Shown here piece by piece: positions 9,201-17,386 of a stretch of DNA of 43,696 nucleotides (positions within the stretch are counted from its first letter, which is position 1; the number at the start of each line of letters is the position of its first letter). The notes beneath the pieces are model-generated. The model saw only the letters and a list, made by a program, of their open reading frames with translations. It was not told the origin of the DNA and made no database searches. The position numbers were made by a program, and so were the translations under genes. Source of the DNA: Candidatus Chloroheliaceae bacterium (GTDB taxonomy: Bacteria > Chloroflexota > Chloroflexia > Chloroheliales > Chloroheliaceae); assembly GCA_013390945.1 (NCBI GenBank), contig JACAUC010000017.1:1-43696 (forward strand). The letters run 5' to 3'.

Positions 9201-10394
9201 GGTAGCTACCAGATGATCTTTAAAAGCAGTAATGGCCTCGGCTGGCAAATTAGGGGCGCGTTCCAACGCCTTCATCCACAGCGCGGCAGCCGCAATCTGT
9301 ACCGCCCGCTCATCAATATCTATCCCGTAGAGGTTGTGGTTCAGGATAGCGGCACAAATCGCCTCCGGCGAATCTAGCTTTCCCTCTTCCTCGTACATCC
9401 CATAAAAGAGATCAAAAGCCTCCAGCAGGAAGTGGCCCGAACCACAGGCCGGATCAAGAAAAGTGATTTCACGCACCGACTTTTGAGCGCGGGAAGGGGT
9501 TTTGGCCTCTTCTTCGGGTTGCCGCACAAAATATTCCCATTGTTCGGTCAGCTTGGTTGTACCCTGCCGCATTTCGTACCAAGTGCGCCCCAACGAATTT
9601 TGAACCAGAAATTTAACCATGTAAGGCTCGGTGTAAAGCTGGGTGGCTGGAATAATGTCCGCGCCCTCAATCTTCTGGCCCTTTTTGGTACGCACCTCGG
9701 TAAAGACGCGATCTTTCTCCTCGGCGTTCCAATATTGGTAAGCCCAGCCCAGCGCGTCGGGTGCTTCAAAGAGGGCATCGCTGGCTGCTTCTTGCCCTTT
9801 GAGGATTTCACGCCCGGAGAGCAACGCCACACAACGTTTGAGGGCTACCACCGAGGGACGCAGTTTTACGGCCGGGGCTTCAGGGTGGAAGAGGCGCGGC
9901 AATTCTCGCGCCCGTTCTGCAAACTCACCAAAGAGCATGGCAAAGAGGCCATCGTCTTCTCCGGCGCAGGCTTCGGGGCTATTGCGGGCAAAGCGGTTGT
10001 GTACCAGCGAACGTCCGCCATAAGCCTCTTTCTGCAAAACCACCTCGTCAATCAGGCTCCGGGCTTCCATACAGCGCAAAGCCAGCAAGCGATTGGCCCA
10101 AGTATAAGCCGCCTCCCGCACAAATTCAGCCACCGCCGAGGTTTGTTTTACTCCGGCCTCCTCCCGAATTTTGATATAGGCATCCACCACCTGCCGCGCC
10201 CTTAGATCTTCGGCAGAGAGATGTGGCATCTGCTCCAGTGGGCGGGCCGCCCGATCACGCCAAATACCGAGGGCGTTCAGCCGACGTTCTAGGTCGCCGG
10301 GTAGCGGGCGACCCTCTTCGTCGTATTGCCCTTCGAGAATGTGGCGCAATTCTAGGCTCAAAGCGCGGAGCGTCTTTTTGAGGTTCGGCTGCAT
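6267..10394 (-). CDS. pglX: PglX/BrxX, BREX adenine-specific DNA methyltransferase
   Basis: This 1375-aa protein is the BREX class I methyltransferase that marks host DNA (N6-methyladenine) so the system can tell self from phage. SAM-binding motif I is FLDPACGSGHF at about residues 310-321, and the catalytic motif IV is NPPF (within CLNPPFMHN) at about 541-546. The region from about 540 to 985 should carry target recognition; an acidic linker (EDEEEGE) and a long C-terminal domain follow. The start ATG 10394 has AAGGA 10 nt upstream. The central segment (about 7440-8780) is strikingly AT-rich compared with both flanks, suggesting exchange of the recognition region. It is separated from the Uma2 gene by 440 bp holding the MITE. 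Function is assigned with high confidence. Confidence 0.94.
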   Translation of the reverse strand: MQPNLKKTLRALSLELRHILEGQYDEEGRPLPGDLERRLNALGIWRDRAARPLEQMPHLSAEDLRARQVVDAYIKIREEAGVKQTSAVAEFVREAAYTWANRLLALRCMEARSLIDEVVLQKEAYGGRSLVHNRFARNSPEACAGEDDGLFAMLFGEFAERARELPRLFHPEAPAVKLRPSVVALKRCVALLSGREILKGQEAASDALFEAPDALGWAYQYWNAEEKDRVFTEVRTKKGQKIEGADIIPATQLYTEPYMVKFLVQNSLGRTWYEMRQGTTKLTEQWEYFVRQPEEEAKTPSRAQKSVREITFLDPACGSGHFLLEAFDLFYGMYEEEGKLDSPEAICAAILNHNLYGIDIDERAVQIAAAALWMKALERAPNLPAEAITAFKDHLVATNIRLPKDKNHLQEFLRKYPEEAQLRPALETVFEGLQNAHELGSLLQIEEPVEKELRYLQGKADERLVKPRMDSMFEEYQKPIQGQLPLGVESFDDWKAQTLTRLKDHFETEAEAADLRQAFFGQDAGKGLALFDLLAKKYDILCLNPPFMHNRNISDHIRDFLSMVYPSFNLDLCFAFLGRTITLKRPEGIIGMVTQRSFFFTQHYTGAREIIFEKIPPLIFAVLGSGAFSEIGGEKVNVALSTFSSYSSFVSIYDISGSEQKSVELQRKTNQPPLILTNNEICKLPRFALLYNLDPQVRQLFLTHLSAREYMDVKAGLITCDNLRFLRFYWEINNRSRWYPYAKGGKYRKWYGNNEWCVDWEQTGPRIKCIAKERYGSVTRKVANESFYFREGVSFSLLGGNNISGRFMPAKGLYDYSGSSIFPTQKIGYRTYDILSWLNSRLISIIARELNPTLSFQVGDLALLPAPKVESITLSGNLAKYVIELIKDSTIEPLNPHVKELSIDQILVIEAVRATLESRIEDAIASAYGFEPNFIQQLVSIKTNKLAGWYPLIYGYEVLPILPKDLPEIPYELIESFKTHERKELSPATLSDLKRHLRALYEAGPGSKAGDEEIASETTGGEDEEEGEAALGARIPIPTETFLEELSVKLEIHPISVYWLLKEGREQEGWRCLPEERRFTEDTFTVMVLRLLGHRWPKQIEAGEPVPEWADADGIIPFTPGCGEPTLLERVHQRIAAEFPGGNVSAIEREFEALMGVSLEKWLSGPFFKKHISQFKKRPIAWQLESQPSSKSRKGSPAFACLVYYHKLDADLLPKIRSQYVGPLCSRYETELRTLEGLTTLTGDQSARRLQLTDWIAELKQFDEKLAQVAEKGFSSKPLDEIAAKELLDKWTSRDGLAPHPANVEAFLNQERRYNPDINDGVRVNIAPLQKAGLLSAEVIAKKDLDKAISDRAEWRSDERRWCRAEKLPKPGWWK

Positions 10395-10432
10395 TTAATC
10401 TATATCCTTGGTCTGTTATCTTCTCAATATTT

Positions 10433-10516
10433 CGTGGTAGGGGCGTATTGCATACGCCCGATTGCATACGCCCGAAATGAAATTGCGTTGGGTTTATGCA
10501 ATAAACCCCTACCACG
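10433..10516. repeat. Palindromic intergenic repeat with CGTGGTAGGGG arms
   Basis: CGTGGTAGGGG (10433-10443) and its exact complement CCCCTACCACG (10506-10516) bound an 84-bp unit that contains smaller palindromes (GGGCGTATTGCATACGCCC, and GGGTTTATGCAATAAACCC). It fills the gap between pglX and the upstream gene. It looks like a dispersed REP-like or MITE-like element and may fold into a strong hairpin in the BREX mRNA. Confidence 0.65.
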
Positions 10517-10521
10517 AGCGG

Positions 10522-10857
10522 TTATGGTGTAGGCTCTTGCTGCTGCTTTTTAGCCTGCCTAAGTCTGGCAATCTTCTCTAAGCGTTCGTCAGTCAATTCA
10601 TCAGCTAATGCGTCCATACCCAAGGCTTCAATCACCTTTTTAGTACCCAAGGCTTTAACCACCTTTTCCGTACCCAAGGCTTCAATCACCGTTTCCGTAT
10701 CTACGCTGGCTAAAAGCCGTTTGAAGGTGTTCGGCTTAGTGAGTGCCAGACGTGGTAATTTACTTTCAAATACCTCTTCCCACTCAGAATCGATGCGTTC
10801 CCGCTCTTTGGGGTCAAGTTGACTATATACCTTCTTAAAATCAAGATCAAGTTCCAT
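10522..10857 (-). CDS. Truncated tandem copy of the C-terminus of the 312-aa BREX-embedded protein
   Basis: This 111-aa reading frame duplicates the C-terminal third of the gene just upstream (10974-11912): both begin MELDLDFKK and both end RQAKKQQQEPTP. The in-frame homology extends back to an ATG at 10962, but that start has no ribosome site. ATG 10857 has AAGGAG 8 nt upstream; that SD-like sequence codes for Lys-Glu in the parent gene, so truncation may have created a working start. The copy carries three 9-residue repeats (LGTKKVIEA type) where the parent has one. It is either a free C-terminal domain acting with the parent or a decaying fragment. No known function. Confidence 0.55.
   Translation of the reverse strand: MELDLDFKKVYSQLDPKERERIDSEWEEVFESKLPRLALTKPNTFKRLLASVDTETVIEALGTEKVVKALGTKKVIEALGMDALADELTDERLEKIARLRQAKKQQQEPTP
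10618..10698 (-). repeat. 27-nt tandem repeat, three copies
   Basis: Three units (10618-10644, 10645-10671, 10672-10698) with the plus-strand pattern ACCCAAGGCTTCAATCACC... encode repeats of the form LGT(K/E)KV(I/V)(E/K)A. The multiple-of-three period keeps the frame. The array is expanded compared with the parental gene. Confidence 0.75.
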
Positions 10858-10973
10858 GGTTTCAAACTCCTTTGGGTGTAAGGCGTGAGCAAAGCTCACT
10901 AAATCCAAACGATTTAAAGCCAAAGGTATTCTTGCCCTACACACTAGTGATAACACCACCATAACATGAGTGG

Positions 10974-11912
10974 TTATGGTGTAGGCTCTTGCTGCTGCTT
11001 TTTAGCCTGCCTACGTCGGGCAATCTCCTCAAAGCGTTCGTCAGTCAACTCATCAGCTAATGCTTCATCTAATGCGTCATCACTCAAGGCTTCAATCACC
11101 TTTTTAGTTTCTACGCTGGCTAAAAGTCGCTTGAAGCTGTTCGGCCTAGTTAATGCCATTTCAGGCAATTCCGTTTGAAGTACATCGGCCCAGTCATCAT
11201 GTAGCCGTTCCCGCTCTTTGGGGTCAAGATCACGGTATATCTTCTTAAAATCAAGATCAAGTTCCATGGTTTCAAACTCCTTTGGGTGTAAGGCGTGAGC
11301 AAAGCTCACTAAATCCAAACGATTCGCGGCAAAAAAGGCTTTGACGGTCTCTTTCCAGCGTGAATTATCGGCTGGTATAAAGACTAGCCATTCAAAAAAG
11401 CGGCTTTCTATCGGTAAATCACGACAGACGATAATAATGATTTCTTGAAAAGTAAACTTACCATACCAAAGCCAAGGCTGGTTTACACTATCCGGTCTGG
11501 TAAACCCGCATACGCCCTTTATCGGTCTGAGAAGTTCTTGGGGATAGCGGGAACAGACCAGCAGGTTTACGACCTGTGATACTTTTACTTGAGGATTCTT
11601 AATGCAAAAGAGGGCAGTACGGGCAAAGTTGTTGAGTAATTTGGGCATATTTAAGCGATCATTTGGCCCTTTGAAGTCTAGCACCGCATAGCGGTAGCCC
11701 TTCAGGTAGCTAAACAAAGTATTTTCCAGATTGGCATCGTCTGGTATTTCCAAGACAAAATCAGCCGCCAGGATTTGAGGCAGTTCGGCCCCAACCACAT
11801 TCAGGCCACTAGCGCGGGCCATTTTACCCGTGACCTCTTTGAAAGCGGGATCTGCCCGCGTTATTCCAAGCACGGTCTCTTCTTCTGAAGTGGTTATTAT
11901 TTCTTGGCTCAT
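10974..11912 (-). CDS. BREX-embedded uncharacterised protein, possible PD-(D/E)XK fold
   Basis: This 312-aa protein lies between brxC and pglX. I do not recognise a named family. The N-terminal half contains ADFVLEIPDDANLENTLF followed by YAVLDFKGPND, a spacing of acidic residues and an Asp-x-Lys strand that resembles a PD-(D/E)XK nuclease core or an Rpn-like transposase-nuclease. A beta-rich segment follows (FTFQEIIIIVCRDLPIE), then a charged helical tail with a VETKKVIEAL motif. The ribosome site AAAGGAGG lies within the end of brxC, 1 nt away, so the gene is in the BREX operon. Its last third is duplicated immediately downstream. A nuclease or an accessory factor of this BREX subtype are both possible. 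Confidence 0.7.
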   Translation of the reverse strand: MSQEIITTSEEETVLGITRADPAFKEVTGKMARASGLNVVGAELPQILAADFVLEIPDDANLENTLFSYLKGYRYAVLDFKGPNDRLNMPKLLNNFARTALFCIKNPQVKVSQVVNLLVCSRYPQELLRPIKGVCGFTRPDSVNQPWLWYGKFTFQEIIIIVCRDLPIESRFFEWLVFIPADNSRWKETVKAFFAANRLDLVSFAHALHPKEFETMELDLDFKKIYRDLDPKERERLHDDWADVLQTELPEMALTRPNSFKRLLASVETKKVIEALSDDALDEALADELTDERFEEIARRRQAKKQQQEPTP

Positions 11913-11913
11913 C

Positions 11914-14900
11914 TTAACTAAGATCTACCTCCTTTCCATCGTTCAGCGCACGTGTCACGGTTTGATCCATTCGCTCTAGAATCAGTTTCCACTCCTGTAA
12001 ATTTTTAATAGGAACCTGACTGGTAAAGGTAGCAATTTTCAAATGGCTGACCTCTTTGGGCGATGGAGGTGGCTCTACTATGCCACCTCCATCAATTTTT
12101 GGTGACTTTGCCAACTCAATAGTATCATTGATCTCGTTAACCAGCTTGGTTGCTCTATTTGGTAGCCCGGCTATTTTGGCAAGCTGCTTTTCCTGCTCAA
12201 GCTGCTCCAAGAAGGTTTTCAACTTGCCGCTTAAACTCTCCCCAACCTTACTATCCAGTTTGTGGTTTGGTATATCATAAGTTAGTTGGGCCAGCTTATC
12301 TTGAACCTGCGTTCGGGCCGTATCAAGCCATTCCCCTTTTGCACGTTCCACCTCTAAATCGGCTTCAGCCTTGGTGCTTTGAAGCCGATTCCAAACATCC
12401 TTTTGGGCAATGATGGCAGCTTTCGTGGCAGCCTCCCAATTTTTTAGAAAACCCTGAGAAAAGCCGTTGGAGGGCAAGAGATAATCCACCCCACTTAATG
12501 CCACCGCAAAGTTACGCATCTCTTGATAAGCCTTACCCCACTTCTCCTCAAATTCTACTATGGCACGAATCGTAGAAACATAATCTTCGATCTTATCAAG
12601 CTGGCTGTAAAGTTCCTTCACTCGGTGAATCGGGTTGGTAAGAACCACTATTTTTTGAAATGCCTCGCGCCCATCCTGAAAATTGGTGGGTAGCGGAAAG
12701 TCAGCCGGTTCAGCCCAATGAACCGTCTTATTGGCTTTGTCGAGCAAATCCTTACCGAAAATACCCAATTCTTCCGCCAAAGCTGCCGGGGTTTCGTCAA
12801 TTTTGCGCTTGCCACTCAGCGTAATCAAAAGGGAACGGACTTTGCTCAGTATCTCCCCACTTACATCGGTCTCTTCCAGTTCTAGTTCCACTTTATCAAA
12901 ATTTTTACTGACTCTCAGGTTGTCCTGCAAATCGCCATCAAGTGGGTTGGTATAGGGCTTCTTATTAATCAGTATCCGTAATCCACCTGAACGCACTAGT
13001 GCCGCCACCCCGACTCGAACGGCGTTGCCATCCCAACCGTAAGGCGGTTCGGTAAATTCAGTTATGAGATGCTTACCTAACGTGTGTTCTTTGCGGCTCG
13101 TCCGGGTAGAGAGATAGATGCGAATGGCATCCAGCAGCGGAGAATTAAGATCAAGTTGTCCGGCCTTATCAAAGAGCTTTAGCTCCCGCACGTCAGAGGT
13201 AACATCTTTTGTACCTTTAAGCACATCGAGAATGGCCTTTTGTTCTTGAATAATCCGAACTGGCAACTTCTCAAATTTTGGATAGAGCGTCTGCCAGTAA
13301 GTAGAAAGCTCAGCCCGCAAAGTTTCGCCCGGTGTTTGGCTGGGTTTAGGAGAAACGGCATGAGAAGAGCCACGAAAGACCACTTGCGCCCGTTTTAGAC
13401 CCTCACTAATGCCCTCTTCCACCTTCTTCTTGAGATCAACGAGGTTTTTGGTCTCTCGTTCGTTGACTAATTTGTTGGCATCGGGGGATTTCTGGCCGTC
13501 GCCCTTCCAGCGGTTGATTACTGTCTGCATCGCCAGATAATATTTCAGGTTTTCATCAAAACCGGAGACCCGATCACACAACACAAAAATGGACTGTTGT
13601 TCCTCTGGACGGAGGGAACGATCCTCTAAGTCGGTTACTTTTGTGCCAGATAATGCTTCCAGAGGGGAAAAGATATAGAGATTAATTTTCCCCTCATGCG
13701 TTACCGCCGTCTCATCAAAATAGATCCGGGCCGAAAATTCAGACCCCTTAAAAGGAATCTTCTCGAAACCAAGTACGCTAGTGCTGACAAACTTAGCCAA
13801 GCCCTTTTCAAGGTCTTGCCTCCGCAAGCTGGCCTGTTCGTCTGACACCTCCTGCTCAAAGGTGCGCCGCTCCCCGGTCAGAAACTCATATTCCTCACCC
13901 AATTTAGCCACTAGCTTAGCCGTGATAAGCTTTTTTAGCTCTGGTTCCACTCGCGCTCTGACCGTTACCAAGTCATCGGCGGAATCTTCCGCCAGCAGAC
14001 GGGCCACGTTTTCGATAGTTCGAGGGATATAGGTCAGGTTGTGGATCAGGTAAAGCACTTCGGCTACCCGGCGAGTCAGTTTGGTAGGTTGCTCTGCCGT
14101 TAGAATCGCCTCCTGAATACGGCTGATTTCCCGCCGCACATCCGGGTTAATCTCTCCGCTACTCTCAAGGTTATAGTAGACCTCATCAAAGGAGACCATC
14201 TCACCTACCGCTCGCTGGAGATAATTACGCCGTCCGGCTCGCATAATGTCTTGGGTAATCGCCAGCAGGGTGCGGGTGGAACCAGCCAACTGCTCACCCC
14301 GTCCGCCTGCGCTACGCATACTCTTCACAATTTCCGGTATCAGATGAATCTGGTAGGGGAAGAAGGGATAGAAAGTGGTGAAACGCTCTTCGCTACACTC
14401 CGGGAGTTTCTGACTGGTCTTCACCAATTGTCCCATATCGCGGAGTAGACCGGGATTAGCATCGTAAACCCGTTTAACTTCACCTGCCCCCGGCCCATTC
14501 TTCTTAAAAAGACGGTCTTCCAACACCAGTTCAATATTCTCGGTGGTCAGATTCCACTTGTGGCGTTGGAAGCGCCCTTCGATCTTCTTGAAGTCGCCAT
14601 GAGTCTCCAACTTTTTGACGTTCTTGTAAATTGAACCCATATCTTCGTGAGTGGTAACGACTACCCAAATTTTGCCTTGTCCCTTTTCGGCGGCCTCTTC
14701 CACGAAAGCCTGCAACAGTGCCAACCGATTTCCGTCATCCTCAATCCATTGCCCGGCCTCATCCAACACAAACATCATTCTGGATTTTTTGCCTGTGGTC
14801 TTTTCAAGGGTCTCTAATTCATCCAGAACGGCGCGAATCAAGAACTGAGCGTTATAGAGTTCGCCCTTCTCGGCATCTTTGAGAGCCTGCCCCACCTCTT

Positions 14901-15570
14901 CAGGGGTGCGGAATGTATCAGGAGCGACTTCGCAAGCGGCTTGATAGAGTGCTTTACTGTAAAAGCTCAGGTTTTTCTGTATTTCGGCCCAAGTTTTCTT
15001 GGCTATCCGCTCTACTACCGTATGAAGCTCCTCTAGCTTGCCACGCTTATCTAACTCGGCTTCTATTACTCTCGCATAGATCAAATTGCCGCCGTACCCT
15101 TTAGCTTGATAAAATTGGGAGAGTAGCAAGCGCGGCAGTGAGGTACTTTTGCTGTCCACTAGCGTATTAAGGTTAAAAGCTAGGATTCGGGTGTTACATT
15201 GATTTAGGCGGGTGAGGCTTCGTTTTATCGAGTCGCGTTTGGAGGAAGTGGCAATGCGGGCCTCAAAGCGACTGGTCGCGCTGATTCTATCCAACGTGCG
15301 GTTTTCCACCAGCAAAGCCGCAATTTTAGCCAAGTGAGACTTACCGGAGCCAAAATAGCCCGAAATCCAGACCCCGATCTCTCCGGTTTGAGTTAAGAGG
15401 GTATCGGTATAGTGTTCCAAAAAATCGTCTAGCCATTTTTCAATCGTAAAAGTAACTACATAGCTGCCGATTTCGCTGGCTAACTTCCGCTCGTCCTGCC
15501 GCTCTCCAACTTTAATAACAGGCTCGATTTTATCTTCGATGGCGGTTTGAAAGATGTCATGTATAAGCAT
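11914..15570 (-). CDS. brxC: BrxC, large P-loop ATPase of BREX
   Basis: This 1218-aa protein is BrxC (PglY-related), the large AAA-type ATPase of BREX. It begins MLIHDIFQTAIEDKIEPVIK, typical of the family. Walker A GYFGSGKS is at residues 71-78 and a Walker B-like MMFVLDEAGQW at about 270-280. The C-terminal third is helical with likely coiled coils. I chose ATG 15570, preceded by CAGGAGT, over an in-frame TTG at 15597. The gene starts 17 nt after brxB ends, and its stop is 1 nt from the next gene's start codon, so this is a tight operon. Its ATPase cycle is thought to drive assembly of the BREX complex on DNA; that role is from the family, not from this sequence. Confidence 0.94.
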   Translation of the reverse strand: MLIHDIFQTAIEDKIEPVIKVGERQDERKLASEIGSYVVTFTIEKWLDDFLEHYTDTLLTQTGEIGVWISGYFGSGKSHLAKIAALLVENRTLDRISATSRFEARIATSSKRDSIKRSLTRLNQCNTRILAFNLNTLVDSKSTSLPRLLLSQFYQAKGYGGNLIYARVIEAELDKRGKLEELHTVVERIAKKTWAEIQKNLSFYSKALYQAACEVAPDTFRTPEEVGQALKDAEKGELYNAQFLIRAVLDELETLEKTTGKKSRMMFVLDEAGQWIEDDGNRLALLQAFVEEAAEKGQGKIWVVVTTHEDMGSIYKNVKKLETHGDFKKIEGRFQRHKWNLTTENIELVLEDRLFKKNGPGAGEVKRVYDANPGLLRDMGQLVKTSQKLPECSEERFTTFYPFFPYQIHLIPEIVKSMRSAGGRGEQLAGSTRTLLAITQDIMRAGRRNYLQRAVGEMVSFDEVYYNLESSGEINPDVRREISRIQEAILTAEQPTKLTRRVAEVLYLIHNLTYIPRTIENVARLLAEDSADDLVTVRARVEPELKKLITAKLVAKLGEEYEFLTGERRTFEQEVSDEQASLRRQDLEKGLAKFVSTSVLGFEKIPFKGSEFSARIYFDETAVTHEGKINLYIFSPLEALSGTKVTDLEDRSLRPEEQQSIFVLCDRVSGFDENLKYYLAMQTVINRWKGDGQKSPDANKLVNERETKNLVDLKKKVEEGISEGLKRAQVVFRGSSHAVSPKPSQTPGETLRAELSTYWQTLYPKFEKLPVRIIQEQKAILDVLKGTKDVTSDVRELKLFDKAGQLDLNSPLLDAIRIYLSTRTSRKEHTLGKHLITEFTEPPYGWDGNAVRVGVAALVRSGGLRILINKKPYTNPLDGDLQDNLRVSKNFDKVELELEETDVSGEILSKVRSLLITLSGKRKIDETPAALAEELGIFGKDLLDKANKTVHWAEPADFPLPTNFQDGREAFQKIVVLTNPIHRVKELYSQLDKIEDYVSTIRAIVEFEEKWGKAYQEMRNFAVALSGVDYLLPSNGFSQGFLKNWEAATKAAIIAQKDVWNRLQSTKAEADLEVERAKGEWLDTARTQVQDKLAQLTYDIPNHKLDSKVGESLSGKLKTFLEQLEQEKQLAKIAGLPNRATKLVNEINDTIELAKSPKIDGGGIVEPPPSPKEVSHLKIATFTSQVPIKNLQEWKLILERMDQTVTRALNDGKEVDLS

Positions 15571-15587
15571 TTTGGACTCCTGGCAGA

Positions 15588-16163
15588 TTAAAGACAATCG
15601 CCTCGGTACATAAATTCCTCACGTTGATTAACAAAACGGTATACTTTTGGCTCAACTAGAGAACCGGGTATTAAAGCCACTACTAATTGTCCCTGCAAAT
15701 GGTTTTGTTCGTTTTCCCAGAGTTCATGCATTAAAGCTTGTGGGCCAGTAACCGGGTAGAGTGCCGCTAGGTTTTCCAGTACTATGACTACCTTCCCGTT
15801 AGCTGGTCGGTTGGCCTCTTCTCGCACCTGCTCTATAATCTGGCTAATCCACATACGTCCTAAGTCGGTTTCAGGTTCTGCACCGGGTAATGGGTCTGAC
15901 ATTGCTCCAACGATGCTATCGCTCCCCAACTCTTCCACAACCTTCATAGTTTCGGTCAAAACATCAATGGTTCTAACTTCAAACCCGTTCCCAAACGAAC
16001 CTGATAAGGTGTGCCACTCTTTCAGCACGGCCTGTTCCACTTCAGGAGGATATACAATGGCAAGGAGGGCCGCGCCCGTTTTGCGCCCGATATGATCGTA
16101 ACGGTTCTTAATCTGGTCAAAAGCCTCCCGCAATTTCCATGGCCAATCCTTCCCAATGCTCAA
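15588..16163 (-). CDS. brxB: BrxB (DUF1788)
   Basis: This 191-aa protein fits the BrxB/DUF1788 family: an N-terminal helical part, a central VVIVLENLAALYPVTGPQAL segment resembling a degenerate P-loop-type fold, and the diagnostic C-terminus REEFMYRGDCL. BrxB is a core BREX subunit of unclear biochemical function. The start ATG overlaps the brxA stop by 4 nt (ATGA-type), the usual arrangement in BREX loci and a sign of translational coupling. Length is normal for the family. Confidence 0.93.
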   Translation of the reverse strand: MSIGKDWPWKLREAFDQIKNRYDHIGRKTGAALLAIVYPPEVEQAVLKEWHTLSGSFGNGFEVRTIDVLTETMKVVEELGSDSIVGAMSDPLPGAEPETDLGRMWISQIIEQVREEANRPANGKVVIVLENLAALYPVTGPQALMHELWENEQNHLQGQLVVALIPGSLVEPKVYRFVNQREEFMYRGDCL

Positions 16164-17032
16164 GGCAGGTCTCCTCTAATTTCCGGTTGGCGTACAAGAT
16201 TCAAAATAACGGTACGTCCAATCTTCTCAAAGTTAATCCATCTTCGCTGCGCTAGGTCACTCAGTCCGTTTACCACATCGGCCTCACTCCACAGGAAGAT
16301 TCTCCAATCTGGTGCATCCAGCAGGGCTTTACCTTCCAAACCCTCCGCCATCAGGATACAAAGCAAGTGGAAGACCGTTTCGGCAGCAATAGTCGGTCGC
16401 TGGATGTACTTCTTCTGAATACCCTTGAGTAAACCGAAATCTCGTAAAGCGGCAAGGTCAGAAGATACCAGACGATCTCTGGTACTCTCCTTCCATTTCC
16501 GAATTTGCGGAGATTCCTCGGCTTGTTGTTCCAATACAGCCAAGAAATCAGCATGATGGATACTTGTACTCTGGCTAACCCACCGCTGCCAGATAAAATT
16601 AGTGACAAAATCAAAGACCAGACGATCCCGCAGGACAAAATAGAGATAAGCCAGCGAAAGAAATTCGGGCGATATAGCTCCTTTTTCGCTGGCTTTGGCT
16701 AACGCAGTTCCAATCCATTCCGGGCAGACTGCTAGGTAGCGGTGATTAATTAAATCTTTTATGTTTCGTCTGGTCTCGTAAGAAGCTTTCTGGAAAACAT
16801 CGCCCCTCAAAATAGCCTGCTTCACCTCAGTTAAAGGTAAACCACCATTGACTGCTTTGAAAACCGCATAAGTCTCTTTAACCAGTGCGCCTTTAGTCGT
16901 GTTACGGGAAGATACTGGAGAAAGGTCTCTAATTTGGCCCAAACCAATTTGAGTTGAGCTATTGTTTTCACGACTCAATTTTTTCGGCATACTTTCGTAA
17001 CGAGCAGTTTCAAGAGTTAGTAGCATTGGCAT
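16160..17032 (-). CDS. brxA: BrxA (DUF1819), DNA-binding BREX protein
   Basis: This 290-aa protein matches BrxA/DUF1819: KETYAVFKAVNGGLPLTEVKQAIL near the N-terminus, LAYLYFVLRDRLVFDFVTNFIW in the middle, and RWINFEKIGRTVILNL at the C-terminus. Characterised BrxA proteins bind DNA. Start choice is uncertain: ATG 17032 has GGAG 9 nt upstream, ATG 17041 sits directly against that GGAG, and ATG 16990 (MPKKLSREN) lacks a clear site but would remove an atypical leader. That leader contains a copy of the dispersed repeat AACTGCTCGTTAC, giving the residues ETARYES. The gene overlaps the preceding HTH gene by 23 nt when started at 17032. Confidence 0.9.
   Translation of the reverse strand: MPMLLTLETARYESMPKKLSRENNSSTQIGLGQIRDLSPVSSRNTTKGALVKETYAVFKAVNGGLPLTEVKQAILRGDVFQKASYETRRNIKDLINHRYLAVCPEWIGTALAKASEKGAISPEFLSLAYLYFVLRDRLVFDFVTNFIWQRWVSQSTSIHHADFLAVLEQQAEESPQIRKWKESTRDRLVSSDLAALRDFGLLKGIQKKYIQRPTIAAETVFHLLCILMAEGLEGKALLDAPDWRIFLWSEADVVNGLSDLAQRRWINFEKIGRTVILNLVRQPEIRGDLP
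16997..17009 (-). repeat. Copy of dispersed repeat AACTGCTCGTTAC at the start of brxA
   Basis: The exact 13-mer seen repeatedly in the distant STAND/hyf operon (for example 30745-30757, 35343-35355 and 35651-35663) is present here on the opposite strand, between the HTH stop and the alternative brxA start at 16990. Read in brxA frame it gives TARY. Confidence 0.7.
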
Positions 17033-17243
17033 GAAGAGCATCTCCGGTTTCAGCAGATTTATGACTGGACTCGTCCGCGCCTCCGCCTCTCATCCATTGA
17101 TCCACTTCCTCTTTCTTGAATTTCCAGAGGCGACCGGCTCGGTGAGCGGGCATATTACGCATTTCAATCCATTTATAGACCGCATCACGTCCTACGCCCA
17201 AATAAGTACAAATTTCGTTTACAGATAACCAGCGATCTTCCAT
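17010..17243 (-). CDS. Excisionase/MerR-type helix-turn-helix protein, probable BREX regulator
   Basis: This 77-aa protein is a single winged-helix HTH of the excisionase/AlpA-like kind: LSVNEICTYLGVGRDAVYKWIEM is the HTH and AHRAGRLWKFKKEEVDQWM is the wing typical of the family. ATG 17243 is preceded by GAAGGAAG at good spacing. It is the first gene after the BREX promoter and overlaps brxA, so it is most simply an autoregulator of the operon. It could instead be a leftover recombination directionality factor from an integrative element; no integrase gene is in the window. A similar small HTH gene precedes the STAND-WD40 gene. Confidence 0.82.
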   Translation of the reverse strand: MEDRWLSVNEICTYLGVGRDAVYKWIEMRNMPAHRAGRLWKFKKEEVDQWMRGGGADESSHKSAETGDALHANATNS

Positions 17244-17352
17244 AGTAAAACTTCCTTCAGTAAATTTCCTTCTCTCGTAGACTGTTCCCAAAGCGTCTAG
17301 CCGAGGTGTATAGACTGATCTGGAAAATATTCCTCAAAAACCAGCCTACTTC

Positions 17353-17380
17353 ATTCTAAACTAAAAGTAGCGCATGTCAA
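17353..17380 (-). promoter_or_regulatory. Sigma70-type promoter of the BREX operon
   Basis: On the minus strand TTGACA (17375-17380) is separated by 16 bp from TAGAAT (17353-17358). The HTH start is about 110 nt downstream. It is the best promoter match in the 234-bp gap between the STAND-WD40 stop and the HTH start. Confidence 0.7.
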
Positions 17381-17386
17381 TAGTTC

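Noticed and set aside
9432-10205. 257-aa plus-strand open frame opposite pglX
   Set aside because: Antisense to the conserved N-terminal region of pglX in the GC-richer part, where shadow frames are common.
17010-17243. Prophage excisionase marking an integrated phage
   Set aside because: No integrase, att site or phage gene is present; position and promoter fit an operon regulator better.
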